Origin: DATDMG01 sp036518955
GTDB lineage: Bacteria; Actinomycetota; Actinomycetes; Actinomycetales; Kineosporiaceae
Length of the DNA: 13,468 bases
Assembly (NCBI GenBank): GCA_036518955.1
Contig: DATDMG010000095.1
Span: forward strand, 1 to 13,468
Direction: 5' to 3'
The notes below the pieces were generated by a model. It did not search any database. It was given only the letters and a program-made list of their open reading frames with translations, and was not told the origin of the DNA. The position numbers and the translations under genes are program-made. Of the stretch, positions 13,387 to 13,468 are shown piece after piece. Position 1 is the first letter of the stretch. The number at the start of each line of letters is the position of its first letter.

Positions 13387-13468
13387 CGTCCGCCTCCGCT
13401 CGTCGTCGGGCCGGGCGACTCCGCCGCCCACGATTCTGGCGGTGCGACGCGCGCCACGGCACCCGGGT
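13383..13468 (-). CDS. partial frame, possibly the C-terminus of an ECF sigma factor (sigM)
   Basis: A minus-strand frame open from the right edge ends in TGA at 13385-13383, overlapping the anti-sigma GTG (GTGA). The visible 27 residues (PGAVARVAPPESWAAESPGP then TTSGGGR) are a disordered tail with no diagnostic motif. Synteny with mycobacteria (sigM directly before the anti-sigma gene) and the overlap are the only reasons for the call. Confidence 0.4.
   Translation of the reverse strand, partial: PGAVARVAPPESWAAESPGPTTSGGGR

Noticed and set aside
1..13468. Chromosomal origin with DnaA boxes
   Set aside because: I found no cluster of TTGTCCACA-like sites. By synteny oriC should lie to the left, beyond rsmG, yidC and rpmH.

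Overview
This is a high-GC actinobacterial chromosome segment near the replication origin, most likely from Frankia or a close relative. That assignment rests on gene order and protein character, not on a database search. It carries the parA-parB, GNAT, cwlM, trxA, trxB, anti-sigma (sigM) cluster that I know from Mycobacterium tuberculosis (parA/parB, Rv3916c, cwlM, trxC, trxB2, Rv3912, sigM) and, in part, from Streptomyces. In those genomes rsmG, jag, yidC, rnpA, rpmH and dnaA lie beyond parA, so the origin is expected just left of position 1.

Left third (1-5565, plus strand): a short reading frame open at the left edge (perhaps the tail of rsmG) overlaps by GTGA a 1341-codon frame. The last ~365 codons of that frame are a standard ParA partition ATPase. 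The first 976 codons are a low-complexity, repeat-rich extension. Three perfect GTTTCCCGTGAAAC parS sites (1304, 2654, 2993) and two degenerate ones (114, 1277) all lie in the same phase of the local open frame, so each reads V-x-x-E. The centromere-like sites are thus written into the parA coding frame. parB follows with another GTGA overlap.

Middle (5647-9226): a minus-strand pair, a class I PLP aminotransferase and a D-Ala-D-Ala ligase, is transcribed towards parB. Diverging from it is a plus-strand pair, an 85-residue single-pass membrane protein and a Rv3916c-like GNAT protein, joined by TAATG. The 150 bp divergent spacer holds a 25 bp near-perfect palindrome overlapping a candidate -35, which looks like an operator. 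The ligase, aminotransferase and small membrane gene are additions to the mycobacterial core order.

Right third (9283-13468, minus strand): an anti-sigma factor with an HxxxCxxC zinc motif, one membrane span and a long linker overlaps by GTGA an upstream frame that runs off the edge (probably the end of sigM). Then come a hairpin, a SigR/SigH-type promoter (GGAAC-18-GTT), trxB, trxA (active site CAPC instead of CGPC) and cwlM, a cytoplasmic amidase-fold protein.

Together the window combines chromosome segregation (ParABS), cell-wall precursor synthesis and control (Ddl, CwlM) and thiol redox stress defence (TrxAB and the zinc anti-sigma). The most unusual part is the expanded parA 5' region with embedded parS copies. 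Several starts were moved inward from the longest frames because of clear ribosome binding sites (aminotransferase, trxA, trxB, anti-sigma).
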